A stretch of DNA of 64,000 nucleotides from Blattamonas nauphoetae (Eukaryota > Preaxostyla > Oxymonadida). The notes under the pieces are model-generated. The model was not told the DNA's origin. It worked only from the letters and a program-made list of their open reading frames with translations, and did not search any database. This document shows, in pieces, positions 58,881 to 64,000 of this stretch (its first letter is position 1; every line of letters starts with the position of its first letter). The stretch lies in the NCBI GenBank assembly GCA_033064195.1, contig JARBJD010000034.1, forward strand, positions 186,001 to 250,000. The letters run 5' to 3'. Made by a program: the position numbers and the translations under genes.

Positions 58881-61800
58881 TCACATTTTGATTATGATGT
58901 TCAAAGATTCGATTCTCAGAGTCTCTCCACCTGCCGATGATTCGTCGGGAAACATGGATTGTTCGAGGCCATCAAGAAACCCTTCCTGTTCCAGTATCTG
59001 CAACAATACTCTCCCTCTGACGGCAGTTTCTGTTCTATTGTCTTTCCATCTGCTGATATTGTAATTTATGAGCCAGATGATGAACTGATGCGTGCTTTCG
59101 TGTTCCACTTTTGAGAGAAGTGTTTGGAAGGCCATTGGGACACAAGAATAACAAATGAAATCCAGTGTTGGTTGGTGGAAGGCACTCACGTCAAAGAGAA
59201 GTATCAGTAATCGCAATGTTTGATTGTATTCACCGTTCCAAAACAAAAGACGAGGATTGCGACTGATCTGGACGAGAGATGGTACAATTGGGATCAACAC
59301 ATCATGGGCACCAGATCTTGGATTGATTCAGGGTTGGTGTTGGTTTTCCTGGAGAGGGAGAGCTGGACACTCTGATTCAAAATCGCAAGAATATCGAAGA
59401 GGATGTCGTTGTCCTCAATCAGAGAGAGATCTCGCAAGTGAGGTGTCGAAATGATTCTGGGGATGAGTTTGGAGGAGACCAGTGCTAGACGGTTCGAAAA
59501 TGAACAGTCTCTGAGGCATTGATGAAGGAATGTCAGAGCATGTCTGAAGATCGATGGATGGCACGAAGAAAAGAGGACAATCATCGAATCCACAAACACT
59601 GCAGCGGGGTTTGATGAGTCTTGTCCAATCGCCTTTAACAACCCGTCGATGTTCTTTGAGCGAATGGTTTTCCCTTTGATCGAAGAATGCAATGTTGAAA
59701 CTGTGTCGAGTATCTCCTGATCAAATTGGGAGGCATCGTTGATCATCGAAGCAAGAGAGATGAAGGCAAATGGAACTGAATCAACTGAGTTTGGTCCATC
59801 GGGATCCCACATCAGCAATGGATAGTATTCTGTAGGCATGGCTGACCGGCACTGACCGGTCAGTTTTCATCGAAAAGTACTGACGGTCACTGACCGGAGA
59901 AATGAGGGAACCCATAATCCAGAGTTACCATTTCTCCGAAGTGGATTCATCGAAAACTGCATTTCGCATCGATACCGTGAGTATTCGTGATCTGTCTTCG
60001 GATATACAACAAATGTATAATTTTCACTTCTATTCATCTCTTGCTAACTTATTCTTGGACATTTTTACCAGTTATAAGTACAAAAGGCAATTATGGGTTG
60101 CTCTTTGACATTTTTTCGTATTCTCCAAGTTAAGTTAACACTCTTGTTTTCTCACTTCGGCTTTTTTTGAATCACAGAGTTTTGAAGAGGATTGAAACAC
60201 TTTATGAATGAAGTGGGAACGACGCCACTACTCATTGCTGTCATCACTTCTTTCCTCCCCACTTCGTGCCCACCAAATCGATGGCAGACTTTAGTGGAGG
60301 AGCACACGAATGAGGAGTACTCTGACGGGGGAGGGAGAGCATTCGACTCTTGTTTGGTGGGCGATGGATGGACGAGAGGGGTGTAGGACAGGGCGAGGGG
60401 CGAGTGGTGTGAAGGGTGTTGGGGACGGCGTGGTCAGGAGGGGTGGTGCCTTCAGGACGTCGGGTGCTTCTGCGGCAGCGAGGGGAGGAAGGGGGAGAAC
60501 GAACGGTGAATTGGGAGTGGTCTGCTTTGTGGGTGGGGTGCGCTCGGCCTGCGGGAGGACCACCGAGAGTGGTCGATCCAGCACGTGCTGCGAGTCCGCT
60601 GATGGATTGGGATCGACAGCGAGTTTTGTGAAGTGCGGGAGGGTGAGGAGTTATGTTGGGGAGGGCTGTGTCCGTCCAGGCGACCGTGCTGGAGGAGATT
60701 GACGGATCAGAAGAGACAAGCGGGGTTTGGAGGCTGGCTGTGTTCCAAGAACGGTGATCGTAGTGGGAAGCTTCTGCTCGGCTGGCTGAGAACTCGCCCC
60801 GTCCGTGCAGTGCGTAAGGAGGGGAGCAGCCGACGAGCTCCGAAGCACGTCAGCTGCGTCTGTCCTGTCCAGCTGGGGGTGGCGATCAGTGAGGTTGGGA
60901 GTGCTGACAGACTCGCCTGTGCTCTTCAGGAGAGAGAGGGGGAGCAGCGCGTGGCTGTTGAGGTTCAATCGCTGCAGTCCCAAGGTGTGCTGAGCAGGCT
61001 GGGCCGGTGTCTTCTCCAGCACCGCATCTGATCAATTAGGCGAGAGACAATTGAGCACGAGCTTTGGAAGCGGAGAGTACGGCAGGATCAGCTGTGTTGG
61101 GGTGCGGGGGGCAGTCGGGTTGGCAAGCGTGGCTGGCGATGGCGCTGGTTGTGTCGGGGAGAAGAACACGGGCGAAACGCTGGTGCCGACAGGAGGAGTG
61201 ACAGCAAGCGACGGTGGAAGGGTCGGAAACAAATAAGAGGACGGCTGGATGCCTTTCATCTGCAGAAGATGGGCGAGCGGGAAGGCGAAGGAAGTTGTTG
61301 TGGGGTGCGTCACGGGCGGCAGGGATGACTGTTTGTCAGTGAAGAAGAAGCTGCCTGTTAGTCCCTCGGGATCATTGGGCGACGACGCAGGTGGGGGTGA
61401 ACCGTTATTTCCCCACGACAGTGTCTGTTGGACAGATCCATACGATCGGTACCGAAATAGTGAATATGATAGGGTTTGGGGCAGAGGATAGAAATAGTGT
61501 GCAACATCAAGCGATTTAGTCTGTGGAACGGGCGGGAAAGAGCCAGACTCGGCGGTGATGTGAGGGGGCGTCGGCGGGATGGCACTGAAGTCTTCCTGGG
61601 CCATCAAGAAGCTTTCCCGCTGCGCTTCGAGTTTGTGGCGTTCGCGGTCTTCGCTGAGACGCCGACTGGCTGGAATAAACACTTTGGAGTGCACGGTCAG
61701 CGAAGACAGCGTCGATATGGAAGAAAACGGAGTGGAGACTGAAAGGAGAGGTTGGGAAACATGATGAGAAGCAGAGAGACTTCATAGAACAATGATGAAC

Positions 61801-63206
61801 ACACTTTCCAGATTGGAAGGTTGTTTCGTGTCGATCGACAAGTCTGATGACTCCGTTTTGGCAGAAAGCTGCGAGCCTGCCAGCGGTGGATATACAGTGT
61901 CGCGGATCCTGTGGAAAAACTGCTCGAAGTGACAGACGTCAAAGGGGAGCGAGTACACAAGGAGCGACAGGAGGGTACGCTCCATGTCGTTGAAGATAGT
62001 CGGAGCGATGCCTCCGAGGTGGGCGTAGTGCTTGTTGAAGAAAAATTGGTCGTCGAGATACTTTGTGGAGACAACGGTGCTGAAGGGAAGATGAAAAGGA
62101 GAGGAGATGAAACGCTGTGAGGAAGAGGGTGTGGGCGTTGTGAGAGGTGAAGCGCACGCCACAGTCTGTCCGGAGACACTCGATGTACAAAAGAGCGATC
62201 ACGAAGCAGAAAGGAGAACAGTTCATTCTCAACATCAGTCTGAAAGCACAGAGGCGATCAAGGAAAATGAGGTAAAATGATGAAAAAAGTGAAAGGAAAG
62301 TGCGTACAAATCAAGACATATTGACAGAGATGGTAAGTGCGGTGAGCTTTCGAAGAGCCAGATTGTGTCGGAGTCTTGGCTTGTGCTTGACTACGAGTCA
62401 CGACGTGAAACCTGGTCGAGAGCATAAAGTTTCACGATTGCAAAAGCACTCGCTCCGTCAACATCGTGGAGATCTTTTGGGCTGTGTTTGCTGATCGATT
62501 CGTGGTATGTTGGTGAATGTGATGTGTGAGATCAACAATCCCATTGTTGTAGGATATCTCCATGATACGGAAAAAGGAGGCTTCCGATCGGCTTCTGCAA
62601 GCAAATCTTGATATGTATATCCGCTTGCTCGCCGATTTCTGGATTATAGAAAGTGATTTATAGAAGAGCTGAGATCTGACCCTTTTAATTATTCCAGGGT
62701 GACACTGACCGGCACTTTTGGCCGGTCAGCCATGCCTAGTATTCTGGATTGAAAAGATGATAAAGATGAGAAAACGTTGAATACCATTCGAGGAGTTCAT
62801 CAGCAATGAAGTCAATTTGTTTACTATGGGCTCGTGGTTTTGACAAGACAATAAAGGGTCGATCAAGTCTATCTCGGAAAGAAGTGCCAGTTGGCTTGCT
62901 GTGAATTGGAAGACAAGATAACATAAAATCCAACTCGATTCTGTGAGGGAGAATTTCATTGCCTTTATCAGTATTTTGTGAAATGACCCATGCTTTTAAA
63001 TCCTCAACGAAAATCAAAAAATAAGGTGTTGAGTCTCGAAAAGGGACCCCAAACGAACACGAAAAGCAGAAGAAAGGACCCACATGTTCCTCCACATGAT
63101 AAGAAGGCTTCCAAATCGTCTCGAGACTGTTCTCAAACGTGAAGAGCCTCGTAGACATCTGCAAGCCGGAGTATGTGAGTGATTGGAGTGAGATGAGGCA
63201 TGACAA
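58881..63206 (-). CDS. Gene 4: HEAT/ARM-like protein, holding a hAT-like element in an intron
   Basis: Well supported exons on the minus strand: about 62926-62785 (SQLALLSEIDLIDPLLSCQN...LLMNSSN), 59829-59312 (EYYPLLMWDPDGPNSVDSVP...NPESIQDL) and 59267-58881 (ISRNPRLLFWNGEYNQTLRL...ending IIIKM, TGA). The intron 59311-59268 is 44 nt, GT-AG, phase 0. The upstream intron starts at 62784 and its original acceptor CAG lies at 62746-62744; the hAT-like element duplicated that acceptor, so the intron can now end at 59830. Further 5' exons lie toward 63206 but I cannot fix them. The product is a string of amphipathic helices with an acidic end, similar in style to gene 3, whose stop is only 37 bp away, tail to tail. 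Confidence 0.7.
60291..61022 (-). other. GC-rich, Pro/Ala-rich stretch downstream of the cyclin
   Basis: Minus-strand frames 61022-60651 and 60584-60291 encode Pro/Ser/Ala-rich sequence (for example PPLLTTPSPTPFTPLAPRPV) and the DNA is visibly richer in G+C than its surroundings. It may be 3' extension exons of the cyclin gene, an alternative tail or non-coding sequence. The TGA at 61034-61032 argues against simple extension. Confidence 0.4.
61032..62464 (-). CDS. PHO80-like cyclin, complete five-exon gene inside hAT-like element
   Basis: Exons (minus): 62464-62436, 62385-62308, 62239-62114, 62079-61805, 61738-61032; introns of 50, 68, 34 and 66 nt, all GT-AG. The spliced length is 1215 nt: 404 residues plus TGA. 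The cyclin box (residues about 35-150) shows CSPFCFVIALLYIECL, TSHNAHTLFLTATVVSTKYL, DDQFFFNKHYAHLGGI and NDMERTLLSLLVYSL, the order of helices in PHO80/cyclin-P type cyclins, which bind and activate cyclin-dependent kinases of the Pho85/CDK5 type. The Pro/Ser-rich tail from residue about 175 has no domain. The small first exon is least certain. The gene looks intact, and it lies on the same strand as gene 4, within its enlarged intron. Confidence 0.8.
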
Positions 63207-63565
63207 AGGAATCGAAGAGAAGGAAATAACAACGAAGAAGAATGAAGATTGATAAGAGTGAGTGGTCCAGGTTGAGGTGAAAGAAAGAAAAAAGTGACGT
63301 GGAATGAAGACAAGTTAAACGAGAAAGAAAGGGAGTGTGTGTGAGTGACATAAGAGAAGATAGATGTTCTCCAGACACACTCAATCAAGACAGATGCCAT
63401 GAGCATCGAAATAGTGTGTGTGACGTGAGACGAGGACTGTGTTGAAGTGGAGTTGTGATCTCCAAGTCCATTGGATGTTGTGAGAGTGGTGTGAGGCGAG
63501 AAGGGTTCGGACGAGGTGAGCATCAAAGTGAAGAGAGTGTGTGAAGTGGATAATTCATCTGATGA
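63207..63565. other. Spacer between gene 4 5' region and gene 5
   Basis: Only short low-complexity frames occur. It probably contains the 5' end or promoter of gene 4. Confidence 0.4.
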
Positions 63566-64000
63566 TCACATCGTTCCCTCCTTCATCTCGTTTCGAGACC
63601 CGCCGTTCGTTTCATCCGGATGAGACGAGAGGAATTCGTTAATTTCGGTCAGTGTTGGCCGTTGCTCGGGATCAACTGACACACAGCGATGGATCAGCGA
63701 CACAAACTCCTCGTCCTTCAACGATTCCATTTTAGGAGGTGTTCCTGTTCCTGACTGGCGCTGAGCATTCACCGCATCCAGTTCTCCAAACGGAACAAGA
63801 CCAGTCTCAATTTCCCACAAGACCAGGCCAAGACTAAAAACTGACGCTTTGTGCGCATCCACAGCACTTCCTCCACCTGCCACCACTTCAGGAGCTCTCC
63901 AACGAAGACCATCCATTCCTGACTTGTCTTTTTCGGAGTGTCCAGTCATGTTCGGGTTCCGCTTTTGAGCCTGTGCTGCTTCCTGTTCTGCTTCTGAAGC
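63566..64000 (-). CDS. Gene 5 (partial): kinase-like tail of a surface protein
   Basis: C-terminal part of a gene extending past the window edge, open to 64000. Motifs are GLRWRAPEVVAGGG (APE region), ASVFSLGLVLWEIETGLVPF (F-helix), GELDAVNAQRQ and SVDPEQRPTLTEINEFLSS (RPT helix), ending KEGTM before TGA (63568-63566). These correspond closely to the tails of genes 1 and 2 (VPFGELDAVNASRQ in gene 1), so it is a third paralogue. The catalytic loop lies outside the window. Confidence 0.8.
   Translation of the reverse strand, partial: ASEAEQEAAQAQKRNPNMTGHSEKDKSGMDGLRWRAPEVVAGGGSAVDAHKASVFSLGLVLWEIETGLVPFGELDAVNAQRQSGTGTPPKMESLKDEEFVSLIHRCVSVDPEQRPTLTEINEFLSSHPDETNGGSRNEMKEGTM

Larger units (their letters stand above)
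59833..62738. mobile_element. hAT-like element carrying a cyclin gene
   Basis: A 2906-bp element with ends TAGGCATGGCTGACCGGC and complement, followed at both ends by further GACCGG motifs, and a perfect 8-bp target duplication GTATTCTG (59825-59832, 62739-62746). The 8-bp duplication and a TAG(G)-type end fit hAT. No transposase is seen. The core holds a complete five-exon cyclin gene on the minus strand (62464-61032) and a GC-rich, Pro-rich stretch (60300-61030). It inserted across the 3' splice site of an intron of gene 4. Confidence 0.88.

Overview
The window looks like nuclear DNA of an anaerobic, intron-bearing protist. Best guess: a metamonad of the Preaxostyla (oxymonad) type, such as Blattamonas. 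This rests on GT-AG introns of about 34-68 nt, a remembered (not searched) likeness of the HEAT/ARM-like genes and surface-protein genes to expanded oxymonad families, a PHO80-like cyclin, and DIRS retrotransposons. No bacterial features (Shine-Dalgarno sites, operons) are seen. Every host stop I could place is TGA.

Host layout. Gene 1 (+, 1902-22455) and gene 2 (-, 46282-29029) are giant surface-protein genes: Ser/Thr/Cys-rich beta-helix-like ectodomain, one membrane helix, and a cytoplasmic protein-kinase-like tail lacking the usual catalytic residues. A third such gene (-) enters from the right edge (63566-64000). Genes 3 (+, 54718-58843) and 4 (-, about 63206-58881) are tail-to-tail multi-exon genes of an alpha-helical (HEAT/ARM-like) family. 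A decayed multi-membrane-span gene lies at about 51260-54310 and a decayed surface gene probably lies in 1-1901.

Mobile layout. More than half of the window is mobile DNA, mostly sitting inside these genes. Gene 1 carries a non-autonomous DIRS-like element (3580-9737, itself holding a fold-back element at 5499-6882), a 482-bp element with a tRNA-like Pol III unit (15599-16080), and a GGGACTG-ended element (18179-20679) that received a mariner-like element in its end (19368-20668). Gene 2 carries a MULE-like element (40591-42579), a DIRS retrotransposon (32178-38919, holding two nested DNA elements), and a second MULE-like copy (29268-31833). A second non-autonomous DIRS-like element (23231-28227) lies between genes 1 and 2. 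Gene 3 carries two terminal-inverted-repeat elements; gene 4 carries a hAT-like element (59833-62738) holding a complete five-exon cyclin gene. A Harbinger-like element (47519-50833) has 240-bp inverted repeats.

Two points stand out. First, deleting each element plus one target-site copy from gene 1 gives an uninterrupted frame of exactly 3799 codons; gene 2 likewise closes apart from one missing G and one in-frame TAA. Host frames are therefore open while the contents of several inserted elements are decayed. Second, most DNA elements carry host-like gene material instead of a transposase, so capture of host genes by TIR elements seems common here. All joins are read from sequence alone; no search, RNA or read data were available.
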